A stretch of DNA of 64,000 nt from positions 1 through 64,000 of the forward strand of contig CAIXGW010000056.1 in NCBI GenBank assembly GCA_903919145.1, written 5' to 3'. A program made the translations under genes and the position numbers. How positions within the stretch are numbered: position 1 is the first letter of the stretch; each line of letters begins with the position of its first letter. Of the stretch, positions 46,959 through 56,232 are shown piece by piece. A model generated the notes under the pieces. It did no database searches, was not told the DNA's origin, and worked only from the letters and a program-made list of their open reading frames with translations. Source of the DNA: an uncultured Myxococcales bacterium. Its GTDB lineage: Bacteria > Myxococcota_A > UBA9042.

Positions 46959-48035
46959 ATGCCCGACACGAATCCTTTGTCTTCCGTTGTGCCCGATCAA
47001 ACATCGCAGGCACCCGCTCCGGCCCCTGTTCAGCCATCCGCCGCGCCAGCCGCTTCACCGCCGTCGCCGGCCGCGCCCGAGGCCACCCAGTCGCAGTTCG
47101 ACTTGTTGGATTACGCCGAGCAGCACGGATTCGACACGACAGGATTCGAGAAGCCTGACGATTTCGCCGCCCGGCTTATCGAAGAGTACCAGCAGGCAAG
47201 GGCCGTCGCCGCGTGGGCCGAACAGAACGTCCAGCCTCGGCAGGAAGTCCCGTCACGGCCACAGGCACCGCCCAAGGAAGAGGAGTGGTCGCTCGACAGC
47301 CACCTGAAAAAGCACTGGGGGTTGCCTCAGTTCGATCCGGCGTGGCAAGAAGCGATCGCCAGTGGCGTCATCGTCAAGGATCCGGACACAGGGCAGTACG
47401 TCCCCCGGCCCGGCGCTTCGTGGATGACCGTCAATCCGGCCGTGCTACAGCAGATCAACACTTGGCAGTCCGGGTATGAGAAGAACGTCCGCGACTTCCT
47501 GCAAGACCCGTACCGCAAGGTCATCGAAGTCGTGCAGGACGTGTTCGATCGACGGTACGCCAAGCCGGAAGTGCTCGACCAGCGGCTTGAACAGCAGCGG
47601 ACGCAAGAGTACCTGGCGGCCACCGAGGAACGCCTGGCACCCTTGCTCTACCAGAACCCAGCGGCCGTGCCCGATTACCGCGATCCTCGGTTCGCCGCGA
47701 ACCTGACGCCCTACGGTGCCCAATTTTTCAAGGTCTTCGACGATTTCGCTTCCGTGAATCCCAACGCCCCCACAGAATTGCTGATCCAGAAGACGCTTCA
47801 GTACGCTCCAGTCCCTTCGTCGCCGCCCGGCGCGGCTGGGCTCACGACAGCCGCGCCGCCGGCGACGGGTGCCCCGCCAGTACCAGCCGTTCCACCGCCC
47901 CAGACTACGTTCCTTGGTGACTCGCTTGCCAAGGCCGAACATCGTGCATCCGGCCAGATGCCCCCGTCGCCGCAGAGCGCTGGGCCACGGGTCGTCAGCA
48001 GCTTGGACCTTAAAAACTTGATCCGGGCGGCGTAA
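46959..48035 (+). CDS. Scaffold-like head protein
   Basis: A 358-residue protein with ATG at 46959 after GGAG. Residues 1-50 are Pro/Ala-rich; the centre has charged helices (VRDFLQDPYRKVIEVVQDVF, EQQRTQEYLAATEERL); the end is Pro-rich and basic (SSLDLKNLIRAA). An extended, helical, Pro-rich protein immediately upstream of the capsid gene is typical of phage scaffolds. No protease motif is seen, so it is not a prohead protease. An earlier in-frame ATG at 46911 lacks a ribosome-binding site. Confidence 0.6.
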   Translation: MPDTNPLSSVVPDQTSQAPAPAPVQPSAAPAASPPSPAAPEATQSQFDLLDYAEQHGFDTTGFEKPDDFAARLIEEYQQARAVAAWAEQNVQPRQEVPSRPQAPPKEEEWSLDSHLKKHWGLPQFDPAWQEAIASGVIVKDPDTGQYVPRPGASWMTVNPAVLQQINTWQSGYEKNVRDFLQDPYRKVIEVVQDVFDRRYAKPEVLDQRLEQQRTQEYLAATEERLAPLLYQNPAAVPDYRDPRFAANLTPYGAQFFKVFDDFASVNPNAPTELLIQKTLQYAPVPSSPPGAAGLTTAAPPATGAPPVPAVPPPQTTFLGDSLAKAEHRASGQMPPSPQSAGPRVVSSLDLKNLIRAA

Positions 48036-48065
48036 CGCCCAGACTTTTTCGCAAAGGATGATGAC

Positions 48066-49211
48066 ATGGCGGACCTCGCTTCCCTGATCGACCTGTCCTC
48101 GATTCCCGACTACGAGAAAGGCGCGCAGGATCTGACGATCCGCAACCGCCTGTTTCTCGCCATGCTCCAGAAGAGAGGCCGCATTACCCACAACCATTCC
48201 GGTACGAAGTGTGTCTGGGACGCGGTTGCCTCGCATCCGCAGGCCGTCGGCTGGGTCGGACAGTCCCTGGAGTTCGGATCGCACAACCCGCTGATCCAGT
48301 TCGAGACGGATTGGCGCGGTCTGATCAACACGGACGCGATGGACATCATGACGTTCATGAAGAATCGCGGCCAGAAGACTCAGCTTGTGGACGTGCTGCG
48401 GACGAAGCTCGACGGCGTGATGACCGGGCTGCGGAACAGCTTCACCGGCGAATTGTTCAACGACGGAACGGACGACATGAAGCCGTTGGGGCTGCGATCG
48501 TTCCTGGGGGCCGGAAGCGTGGTTGTCGGTGACAAGGTTGCCGCGCCGTCCGATACCTACGCAGGCCGTTCGACCGTCCTGGGTTCGCAAGGTGGAACCT
48601 GGGAAACCACGGCGACGATCACCTCCCCAAATACGAACACCGCCAACAACTGGCCGTACCCGCGGGGCTCGGACGAGTACGACTGCACCAGCCCGAAGCT
48701 CGTGAACACGGTCTCGACGCGCTGGACCGGGACGAACACATGGCTGGCCAATGCGTGGCGGATTCTCAACACCACGCGGGCGTGGATGAAGGTCACGGGC
48801 GACAAGGAGCACATGCCTGACTTGTGCATGTTGTCCACCGACTACATGGTGGCGTTCAAGGAGAACGCGGAAACCAAGACGCACATCATCCTGCCGCATC
48901 GGGAGGCCAGCGATCTGGGCTTTGCGGACGTGCTGAACATGGAAGGCATGGCCGTTCAGGACGCCGACTTCGACTGCCCGCCGGCCAACGGGTTCATCCT
49001 GAACCTGAACACGATCGAGATCAAGTGCATGTTCGACGTGCTGTTCAAGATGCTGATCAAGGGCGTCGCGACGGCTTCCGTCGATGCGTGGCTAAACTCG
49101 CAGGGGATCAACTTGGACGACCTGAGCAACCGCTTCGCTTGCGGATTCTTGGGCAACGTGACGTACATGCCGAAGTTCGTGGCTCACCTGTACCCGCACG
49201 CGGCGTCGTAG
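48066..49211 (+). CDS. Major capsid protein (putative)
   Basis: A 381-residue protein. Features consistent with an HK97-fold capsid: an N-terminal helical arm, a long spine helix (LRTKLDGVMTGLRNSFTGELF), a beta-rich A domain and a hydrophobic C-terminal part. It lies between a scaffold-like gene and a small head protein, with a good Shine-Dalgarno (AAAGGATG). No N-terminal propeptide is evident. The call rests on size, fold pattern and gene order. Confidence 0.65.
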   Translation: MADLASLIDLSSIPDYEKGAQDLTIRNRLFLAMLQKRGRITHNHSGTKCVWDAVASHPQAVGWVGQSLEFGSHNPLIQFETDWRGLINTDAMDIMTFMKNRGQKTQLVDVLRTKLDGVMTGLRNSFTGELFNDGTDDMKPLGLRSFLGAGSVVVGDKVAAPSDTYAGRSTVLGSQGGTWETTATITSPNTNTANNWPYPRGSDEYDCTSPKLVNTVSTRWTGTNTWLANAWRILNTTRAWMKVTGDKEHMPDLCMLSTDYMVAFKENAETKTHIILPHREASDLGFADVLNMEGMAVQDADFDCPPANGFILNLNTIEIKCMFDVLFKMLIKGVATASVDAWLNSQGINLDDLSNRFACGFLGNVTYMPKFVAHLYPHAAS

Positions 49212-49272
49212 CACGCGGCCCGCTTTGGGATTCGCATTCGAGTTCAAAACCGTTTACTGAAGGGTTATTCAA

Positions 49273-49938
49273 ATGGGAAGTGCATTGGCCTCCTATGCGT
49301 TGCCGAAGCGTGGCGAGACGGTCTACAAGGGCGTGACCCCGCCGTCAACCTTCACCCAGGAAACCACGTCCCTGGAAGGCACGCTGCAGGCGTTCAAGGA
49401 CGTGGAACCCAGCACTACTGGTGTGGGTGCCAAGAATTACCGCTCCAACCGGGACGTGATCTGCCGCTTGATGCGGAACCACAGCGGCATCACGATCCAG
49501 CGCCGGCGGCTGGTCACGCACGCTTCCGGCTATTGGAACAAGCGTTTCGATGGCTACGCCACCCTCGACAATGCGGCCAACGTCGCTGGCGTGGTGGACG
49601 AGCATCTCAACTCCACGGGAGTCGTTGACCACGACATGTGCTGGGTTGTGGTCAACGGCCCAACGCTGGTGCGAACGCCCTTGGGCGCAGACGCTACCAA
49701 CGTGTTTGAAGAGGGCACCCTGCTCTTGGCCCTGACCGCGGCGACCAGTCAATGCACGACTGCCGGCCGCGTGCAGCCGTTCTACGACACGTCGAGCGTG
49801 ACCGTAGCCACGAACCAGATCAAGGGCATCCTCGGCGTGGCGTTGTCCGCCAAGACCACGGCCAACACGGGCGGACTGACGACCACGGCGGCGGAAATCC
49901 TGTGCGACATCCAGATCCTCAAGGGGGTGTGCTCCTAA
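49273..49938 (+). CDS. Small head/decoration protein (putative)
   Basis: A 221-residue beta-rich protein starting MGSALASYALPKRGET. It follows the capsid gene and ends before a strong terminator, the place of many phage head-decoration or minor head proteins. No specific family is recognised. Confidence 0.55.
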   Translation: MGSALASYALPKRGETVYKGVTPPSTFTQETTSLEGTLQAFKDVEPSTTGVGAKNYRSNRDVICRLMRNHSGITIQRRRLVTHASGYWNKRFDGYATLDNAANVAGVVDEHLNSTGVVDHDMCWVVVNGPTLVRTPLGADATNVFEEGTLLLALTAATSQCTTAGRVQPFYDTSSVTVATNQIKGILGVALSAKTTANTGGLTTTAAEILCDIQILKGVCS

Positions 49939-49965
49939 TCGGACCACCGTCGACGGCCTGGGGCG

Positions 49966-50002
49966 AGCCTCGCCTAGCGCTTGCGCCGGGCGAGGCTTTT
50001 TT
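49966..50002 (+). terminator. Rho-independent terminator
   Basis: GCCTCGCC (49967-49974) pairs with GGCGAGGC (49989-49996), extended by an A-T pair, then seven T. It ends the capsid operon and should raise capsid expression relative to the following genes. Confidence 0.9.
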
Positions 50003-50022
50003 CATTTTTGGAGATCGAAGTC

Positions 50023-50184
50023 ATGCCCCTCGACAAATCGGGAACGAAAGCGTCAGTGGGGCGGAACATATCCGAGTTGATGCACTCGGAAAAGAAGTAC
50101 CCGCAGCGGCAAGCCATCGCCATCGCCCTGGACGTGAAACGGCGGGCCGCGCGGGAGAAGGGAGGCAAGGACAAGAAGAAGTAA
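50023..50184 (+). CDS. Small DUF6496-like protein
   Basis: A 53-residue basic protein. GRNISELMHSEKKYPQRQAI resembles small phage proteins of the DUF6496 type. ATG at 50023 after TTGGAG. It is followed by an 8-bp hairpin. Function unknown. Confidence 0.6.
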   Translation: MPLDKSGTKASVGRNISELMHSEKKYPQRQAIAIALDVKRRAAREKGGKDKKK

Positions 50185-50200
50185 GCCCCAGAAAATGAGA

Positions 50201-50225
50201 CAGCCGCGTGTTGTGAACGCGGCTG
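50201..50225 (+). terminator. Perfect hairpin without T run
   Basis: CAGCCGCG (50201-50208) pairs with CGCGGCTG (50218-50225) over a 9-base loop. Without a T run it may be an attenuator or RNA-stability element. Confidence 0.45.
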
Positions 50226-50261
50226 CTCGGATCGGAACCTTGTGGTAGAAGGAACCAACCA

Positions 50262-50795
50262 GTGATTCAATCTAAGGTCTGTACGAAGTGCGGTCAAGAG
50301 AAACATATCGGATTTTTTCATATCGACAGGTCTCAAACGGACGGCAGGCGTTCGTGCTGTCGAGAGTGCTGGAATGCGTATCGTCGCGAATACAGAGAAA
50401 CGCATCACAGTAAAATCAAAGCCTACAAGAGTAAGGAATGGGCTCGGATTGCGGCGAGAAGGCTTATAGACCCAGAATTTGCCGAAAAGAGCCGACAAAT
50501 CGCACAGCGGAATTTCGCCAAATACAGATTCAGCATTACGCTGGAGATGTATGAAGAGATTATGGCGTCTGCGGATGTGTGCATGTTATGTGGAGTGCAG
50601 TTTAAGCAAACCAAGAAATGTTTAGACCACTGCCACATCACAGGACGAATCCGCGGCGTGCTGTGCAATAATTGCAACACGTTTTTAGGAAAGGGTGGCG
50701 ACACAGTAGAACCGTTTGAGAAAGCGATCCGATATCTGCGGTCGCCCCCGTTGAATATCGCCCCAGTGTTTTCAAAAAACAGGAATCAACAATGA
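50262..50795 (+). CDS. Endonuclease VII-like HNH nuclease
   Basis: A 177-residue protein (GTG start). Residues 7-37 carry a Cys4 knuckle (CTKCGQEKH, then CCREC). The C-terminal half has the T4 endonuclease VII signature: CMLCG, CLDHCHITGRIRGVLC with the catalytic Asp-His-x-His pair, NNCNTFLG. Such enzymes resolve branched DNA before packaging, but stand-alone copies also behave as homing nucleases. It is coupled to the following gene by ATGA, inside the head-gene region. Confidence 0.75.
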   Translation: MIQSKVCTKCGQEKHIGFFHIDRSQTDGRRSCCRECWNAYRREYRETHHSKIKAYKSKEWARIAARRLIDPEFAEKSRQIAQRNFAKYRFSITLEMYEEIMASADVCMLCGVQFKQTKKCLDHCHITGRIRGVLCNNCNTFLGKGGDTVEPFEKAIRYLRSPPLNIAPVFSKNRNQQ

Positions 50796-52969
50796 CCCCA
50801 GCAAAAGTTGATGTGTTAGTAGGCCAGTTTTGTTACTCCTCCAATGGTGGCTACTCTGCCATTTTGCCCCAGATTGGTGATTGGTGGGCAAAAGTGTATC
50901 ACGAGATGTGTCTTGATGAACGCATTGGGAACATCGGGAAAGTCAACCTATCAGACACGCCGTTGACACTCACCAGAAACGCTCTTCTCCGCAAAGCCGT
51001 CGTCGGGCGCTACGATCTAATACTCATGGTCGACTCCGACAACGAACCCGACCTGTACGTGGACAAGGGCGTGTCCGCCAAGCCCTTCTGGCAAAGCACG
51101 TTTGACTTCGCCTATCGCCGTTTGACTCAGGGCCTGCCAAGCTGCGTCGGCGCGCCGTACTGCGGCCCGCCCCCGCATCCCGTCAGCGGCGGCTGCGAAA
51201 ACGTCTACGTGTTCAAGTGGCTGAACTGGATGTCCGCGGAAGACGGCTATGGTGGGGCCGAAATCGCCGCCTACGACCGCAACGAAGCTGCCCTGATGAC
51301 CGGCATCGCCCCGGCCGCCGCCCTGCCTACCGGCTTGCTGCTGATGACGACCAACGCCCTGGAGTGCATCAAGCCGCCCTACTTCCGCTACGAGTGGAAG
51401 GACCACTGGGAAGCGGAGAAGGCCAGCACCGAGGACGTGTACTTCACCCGCAACCTGGCGATGGCCGGGCGCATGAAGTGGGGCACGCCGATCGTGTTCG
51501 CCAACTGGGACGCCTGGGCCGGGCACCACAAGCCCAAGTGCGTCGGGAAGCCCATCGTCCTGCGTCTGGAGCAGGTTTGCGAGACGTTCGCCGAGGCGGT
51601 GCGGAACAACTACGGGGCGGCGGACAAGATGGTGTACGTCAACCCGGAGATGAAGGACGAGGAACTGGAGCAGTTCAAGAAGGAACTGCGGGACGCGCCT
51701 GATGTCGGTATCGTTCCGATCCCCAACGCACCGAGCCCAGTTACTTATGTCGATCCCACCGACGACGTGCCGATCAAGGTCTTTACCGCCGAGCGGAATG
51801 GCCACGAGTTTTCGCACCTTGGATGGACCTCAAACTCGGATGATCGAGACTACCTGCAAATGGTCGTCCAGATGCTGCCCAAGGGCGTTCCGCTTCTCGC
51901 CGTCGAACTCGGATCGTGGGTCGGCGACTCTGCCACCGCGATCCTGGAAGAGAACCCCGACATTCACTTGACGTGCGTGGACACGTGGGACGGGGACAGG
52001 GAAGACTCCGTTGCGTTGATTGCAAAAAAGGCGATATTCCAAGCAATCAGCAAGGACATCATCTACGAGTATTTCCTCAAGAACACCCAGCACTTCAGAG
52101 ACCGCTGCAAGGCGATTCGCAACACGACCGTAGAGGCGGCCAAGCAGATCGACGACGGCACTCTGGACTTCATCTACATCGACGCCGGCCATCGCTACCA
52201 GGACGTGGCTGCCGACATCGCGGCGTGGCTCCCGAAGCTGAAGCACGCCCCGCACGCGATCATCTGCGGGCACGACTACGGCGACGTGGTGTACCCCGGC
52301 GTGGAAGTGGCGGTCAAGGAGCGGTTCGGCGATGCGGTCCAAGTGCTGGGGCATGTGTGGTACGTTAAGCCGTACGCCGTGGACCCGCATCAACAGACCG
52401 TCCCGGTTGCAGAGCCACTGGGCGCGACGATTGAAGACGAGTACGAGGAAGTCGGCTACGGCTATCCCCCAGTTTCAGCCTCAGTCCCAGTCTCCAAACT
52501 CGCCGACGTTGACGCCGAGCACCTAAAGGAGTTCCTTGACGTGTGGAACAAGGGCGGCAACCCGAAGCGGATTCTGTACTGCGGCGTGCCGGACGGAAGT
52601 GCCCTTGAACTACTGGTTCGTGCTTCGCGTGGGGGTGGAGTATTTTGTGCGGTAAAGCGTGACTGGATGGCAGACGGAACCGACGTTATCCGGTCAGCAA
52701 AGCTGGGCGTCAAGTTCATTCCCTGTGACGACCTCGCCACCGCCGACTTCTGGGACACCGACAAGGCCGACCTTGTGTTCATTCACGAATCGGTATTGTC
52801 ACAAGACTTGCTCAACAATGCGTTGGTGTTTGTACCCGAAGACGGGATGATCTTAGGGACAGGAACCCGACCGCTAGAAGTCGAACAAATGCACGTCGAT
52901 CGTTGGCGTGATGGTTCCCTCTGGGCCGTGTTCGCAGGACAAAAACCGCCGAAAGACGTAGTGTGGTAA
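50792..52969 (+). CDS. Three-domain glycosyltransferase-methyltransferase fusion
   Basis: A 725-residue protein. Residues 1-280 are a GT-A glycosyltransferase with Asp-x-Asp at 81-83 (LILMVDSDNEP) and a long loop-rich acceptor region. Residues about 360-530 are a class I methyltransferase (AVELGSWVGDSATAI, HLTCVDTWDGD, DFIYIDAGHRYQD). Residues about 565-725 look like a second methyltransferase-type fold (RILYCGVPDGSALELL) that may lack its catalytic loop. Sugar transfer and methylation in one chain suggest making a methylated glycan on a virion or host target. It lies between head genes and terminase. Confidence 0.7.
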   Translation: MTPAKVDVLVGQFCYSSNGGYSAILPQIGDWWAKVYHEMCLDERIGNIGKVNLSDTPLTLTRNALLRKAVVGRYDLILMVDSDNEPDLYVDKGVSAKPFWQSTFDFAYRRLTQGLPSCVGAPYCGPPPHPVSGGCENVYVFKWLNWMSAEDGYGGAEIAAYDRNEAALMTGIAPAAALPTGLLLMTTNALECIKPPYFRYEWKDHWEAEKASTEDVYFTRNLAMAGRMKWGTPIVFANWDAWAGHHKPKCVGKPIVLRLEQVCETFAEAVRNNYGAADKMVYVNPEMKDEELEQFKKELRDAPDVGIVPIPNAPSPVTYVDPTDDVPIKVFTAERNGHEFSHLGWTSNSDDRDYLQMVVQMLPKGVPLLAVELGSWVGDSATAILEENPDIHLTCVDTWDGDREDSVALIAKKAIFQAISKDIIYEYFLKNTQHFRDRCKAIRNTTVEAAKQIDDGTLDFIYIDAGHRYQDVAADIAAWLPKLKHAPHAIICGHDYGDVVYPGVEVAVKERFGDAVQVLGHVWYVKPYAVDPHQQTVPVAEPLGATIEDEYEEVGYGYPPVSASVPVSKLADVDAEHLKEFLDVWNKGGNPKRILYCGVPDGSALELLVRASRGGGVFCAVKRDWMADGTDVIRSAKLGVKFIPCDDLATADFWDTDKADLVFIHESVLSQDLLNNALVFVPEDGMILGTGTRPLEVEQMHVDRWRDGSLWAVFAGQKPPKDVVW

Positions 52970-53886
52970 TGGACGAGCCCGTCACTGGAAAAAGCGAATC
53001 AGTCAGACGCTGCATCAAGACAGTGCGGGAAGCGTACGTCTACACCAACGACGAGGTGGAGTATCTGTACCGGCGGTGGAAGAATGGCAGCGGTAGGAAC
53101 GGAATTGCCGATGCGACCATCACGGAAGAGGGCGAGAGTGCCGCCAAGTGGAGCCACCTCGCCCGCATCCTTGCGAAGAAGCTGGATCTGGAAGAATCCC
53201 TCGGCGGTGATCCGACCAAGTACGGACAGCGAAAGGAGTTCTTCGCGTACGCCAACTGGCTGTTCGCTGGCGAAGACGTGGAGTTGATCGTCAACAAGCC
53301 GGACATCATCCAGTGCCCAGACTATCCGCACGGATGCGGGCTGATGTACGAGCGGTCTGCTTTCCCGTACTGGCCGACCGACCGGCGGTGCAACACGTGC
53401 ATCCGCAAGGCGTGTCATCCGCAGAAGGGGCTGGTTGCCCGGAGGGTGGCCCTGAAGAACCTGCATTCGCTGGTCAGCATCGGGGACTCGGCTGAGATCG
53501 ACCGCCAATTCGACCGCTTCGTCCGGGTGTTCTCGCGGTTCATCGCCAAGGAAGGCGACATCGAAGGGGTGGCCGAGCACTGGCACAACTGGTTCGAGGT
53601 CTTGCGTGCCGACCCCAAGATGTGCAAGTCAGCGACCCTTGGCCGTGCCTACCTGTCGATCATGAAAATCTGGTTGGAGATCGACAAGCATCGTGACCAG
53701 CAGAACAACTTTGCCGACATGAAGGACGAACAACTCAAGGAGTTCATCGTTCAGCAGATGGTTTCCCGCATGTCGCGGGAGCAGGTCGAGACGTTCATCG
53801 AAGCGGCCACCCAGGATTTGCCGGTCCTGGAAAAACTCAGCGAGGGGGAGGTCAATGCCGAAGCGGCATATATCGCAACGCTCTGA
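52969..53886 (+). CDS. terS: Small terminase subunit candidate
   Basis: A 305-residue protein just before the large terminase, overlapping it by 32 bases. It contains a helical N-terminus, an unusual central zinc-binding insert (CPDYPHGCGLMYE... CNTCIRKAC), and a helical C-terminus (MKDEQLKEFIVQQM). Position and helical character suggest a DNA-recognising small terminase subunit, but it is larger than most and the zinc site is unusual. Confidence 0.5.
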   Translation: MDEPVTGKSESVRRCIKTVREAYVYTNDEVEYLYRRWKNGSGRNGIADATITEEGESAAKWSHLARILAKKLDLEESLGGDPTKYGQRKEFFAYANWLFAGEDVELIVNKPDIIQCPDYPHGCGLMYERSAFPYWPTDRRCNTCIRKACHPQKGLVARRVALKNLHSLVSIGDSAEIDRQFDRFVRVFSRFIAKEGDIEGVAEHWHNWFEVLRADPKMCKSATLGRAYLSIMKIWLEIDKHRDQQNNFADMKDEQLKEFIVQQMVSRMSREQVETFIEAATQDLPVLEKLSEGEVNAEAAYIATL

Positions 53887-55681
53887 GAACGTCGCGGCCG
53901 ATCCGCTGGTGAACGCCGCCAACACCCTGCGCGACAGGCAGCAGGACGCCCTGCGCGTGTACCGGCCGGGCAGTGACGCCCAAGAGCGGATCCACACGTC
54001 GCCGGCGATGACGCTGATTGTGTCAGGAGCGAACAGGTCCGGCAAATCGGTTTGTGGCCTAGCCGAAGCCGCGTCGCGAATCCTCGGCATCCCGATCATC
54101 GGACGGAATGGAAAGAAGATTCCCCTGAGATTTGCCGTACCGAAGAAGAGGGAAAACTTTTCCTACTGGTTCATCGGTCACGACCTAAACCATATCGGCC
54201 AGACGCTCTACCGTGTCTTATTTCAGCCCGGCCTGTTCTACATGATCTGGAGCCCGGCGGAGGATCGGTTCGTGGCGTGGAACGAGAACATCAAGTGGCA
54301 CTCGCTGAACATCGAGAAGCGGCTGCCGGCCGGGCCGCTGATTCCGTCTGATCTGATCGACGAGCAGACGTGGACATGGAACCCGCAGGGAGGCGGCAAG
54401 GGCTCCAACTGCTTCGAGTCGGTCCAGATGAAGAATGGGGCCGTGATCCGGGCCTTCCCATCGTCCACCCCGCAGCCGAAGATGGGCGACCCGGTGCGTG
54501 GCATCGTGATCGACGAGGACGTGAAGTTCGGCGAGCACGTCCCGGAATACTTCGCCCGGCTGGCAGATTACGGCGGCTGGTTCATGTGGACTGCCTGGCC
54601 GCACGACGAGAATTACATGCTGTCGAACCTGATCGACGGTTGCGAGAAGGCTGAAGCCGAAGGCGATACCCGCTTTGAGCACATCAAGTTGACTTTGACC
54701 GAAAACCCGTTCATCGACGACGAAAAGAAGCGGCTCCAGATCGCCCGGTTCGGGATGCTCGGCGACGAAGAAATGGTCCAGTCCCGCGTGGAAGGCGAGC
54801 GGCATCTGGAGTCCCGCAGGATGTACGACTTCCAGCAGGGCCTGCACGGGATCAGTTCCGAGTTTATCGTCCGTGCCGTGCCGGAACTCGACCCGGCAAC
54901 GCCCCGCGGAGTGCTCCAGAAAATCTACCGCCGCGACGGCCGGTTGCCGCTGACGTGGACGCGGTACGCCGCCATCGACCCCAGCACGCGACGCACGGCC
55001 GTTCTGGTAGGTTGCGTCCCGCCGCCAGTGGTCGAGAACGTGGCCGTTCCGCCGACCGTGATTCTGGAGTACGAAGTCGTTGTCAAGCGGTTCAGCCCGT
55101 ACCAAGTCGCGGCTGCCATTCAGGAGTCGCAAGAGGGCCGGACGTTTGAGGCGTTCATCATGGACCGCCACTTCGGCAGGCAAGTGCATCAGTCCGCTGG
55201 CATGGCGACGTGGGACGTGTTCGCCAAGGCGTTTGACGACATCAAGCTCTACAGTCGGCAGACGCGGAACTACTTCATCCCCAGTTGCGACATCGTGGCG
55301 GATCGGTGCGCATGGGTCCGGGACTGTTTGCGGGACGTACAGAACGCCAGCAGCCCACAGGAATACCTGCATCCGCGGCTGATCCTGGTCCTCAACAAGA
55401 CGCTGGAGACCCAGAAGGAATTCCTCCGGTACTACCGCAAGAAGGAAGTCATCCAGGGCATCGAGCGGATCACCGAACTGCCGGAGAACCCCCGGAAGTT
55501 CGACTGCATGCAGTCGCTGGAGTACCTCGTTGCTTACCTGCATCCGATGCTGGCGAGCGGAGTTGGATACACCGATCCGGAATCGACCGCCGAAACCAAG
55601 TCGTCAGTGAAAGACCTTGCCGAGCGAATCATGGGCACATCGTCGAAGTACATTCACCTTGGCCCAGGACAAGCAGCTTAG
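53855..55681 (+). CDS. terL: Terminase large subunit
   Basis: A 608-residue packaging motor. Walker A is SGANRSGKS at 57-65, Walker B IVIDED at 217-222, and a C-terminal RNase-H-like nuclease begins AAIDPSTRRTAVLVG with further acids downstream (FIMDRHFG). It pumps DNA into the prohead and cuts the concatemer. Packaging type cannot be told from the sequence. The start inside the preceding gene follows GAGGGGGAGG. Confidence 0.85.
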   Translation: MPKRHISQRSENVAADPLVNAANTLRDRQQDALRVYRPGSDAQERIHTSPAMTLIVSGANRSGKSVCGLAEAASRILGIPIIGRNGKKIPLRFAVPKKRENFSYWFIGHDLNHIGQTLYRVLFQPGLFYMIWSPAEDRFVAWNENIKWHSLNIEKRLPAGPLIPSDLIDEQTWTWNPQGGGKGSNCFESVQMKNGAVIRAFPSSTPQPKMGDPVRGIVIDEDVKFGEHVPEYFARLADYGGWFMWTAWPHDENYMLSNLIDGCEKAEAEGDTRFEHIKLTLTENPFIDDEKKRLQIARFGMLGDEEMVQSRVEGERHLESRRMYDFQQGLHGISSEFIVRAVPELDPATPRGVLQKIYRRDGRLPLTWTRYAAIDPSTRRTAVLVGCVPPPVVENVAVPPTVILEYEVVVKRFSPYQVAAAIQESQEGRTFEAFIMDRHFGRQVHQSAGMATWDVFAKAFDDIKLYSRQTRNYFIPSCDIVADRCAWVRDCLRDVQNASSPQEYLHPRLILVLNKTLETQKEFLRYYRKKEVIQGIERITELPENPRKFDCMQSLEYLVAYLHPMLASGVGYTDPESTAETKSSVKDLAERIMGTSSKYIHLGPGQAA

Positions 55682-55717
55682 CCCCAGTACCAGAACCCCA
55701 GAATAGGAGTTGATTCG

Positions 55718-56218
55718 ATGGCGAAAGAGATCGTGAAAGAAGCCCCGCAAGCCCCGCGAGATCCCGGCAAGTTGATTCCCATGCCGCCCATTGGGTGGCC
55801 GGTCCAGATTTGCGAGCGGGGGAACCCGAAGAATACGTTCGCGGGCGTGGTGTCCGGGCACAATGCGGACCCAGGCCAGTGCCGGATAATTTACCACGTC
55901 GGGACCATTCACCGCACGTCGGACAACGCGACCTACGCCCCGCTGGTCAATCCGGCGACGGCGGGGAACAACGCGACCGTGAAGCAGTTCGGGACGTGGA
56001 ACTACCTGCCCGGCGTTCCGATCCCAAAGGAGCACTACGACTTCCACATGCGGCGGATTGACGAACTGGAGCGGCAGACTGAGATCCGCCGTGCCACCGA
56101 GGCGTCCGTCGCGACTTCTTACCAAGAGTCCCTGAAGGCGGCCAATAGCCCGGACGCGTTGGGCGTGGCGGTTCAGCGGGCGCAGGCGGTAATGGCCGCT
56201 GCCGGACAGACGGCGTAG
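55718..56218 (+). CDS. Hypothetical head-region protein
   Basis: A 166-residue protein starting MAKEIVKEAPQAP, Pro-rich N-terminus, strands in the middle, helical Ala-rich end. Lies between terminase and portal; may be a small head protein. Confidence 0.55.
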   Translation: MAKEIVKEAPQAPRDPGKLIPMPPIGWPVQICERGNPKNTFAGVVSGHNADPGQCRIIYHVGTIHRTSDNATYAPLVNPATAGNNATVKQFGTWNYLPGVPIPKEHYDFHMRRIDELERQTEIRRATEASVATSYQESLKAANSPDALGVAVQRAQAVMAAAGQTA

Positions 56219-56232
56219 AAATACGGTGAACC

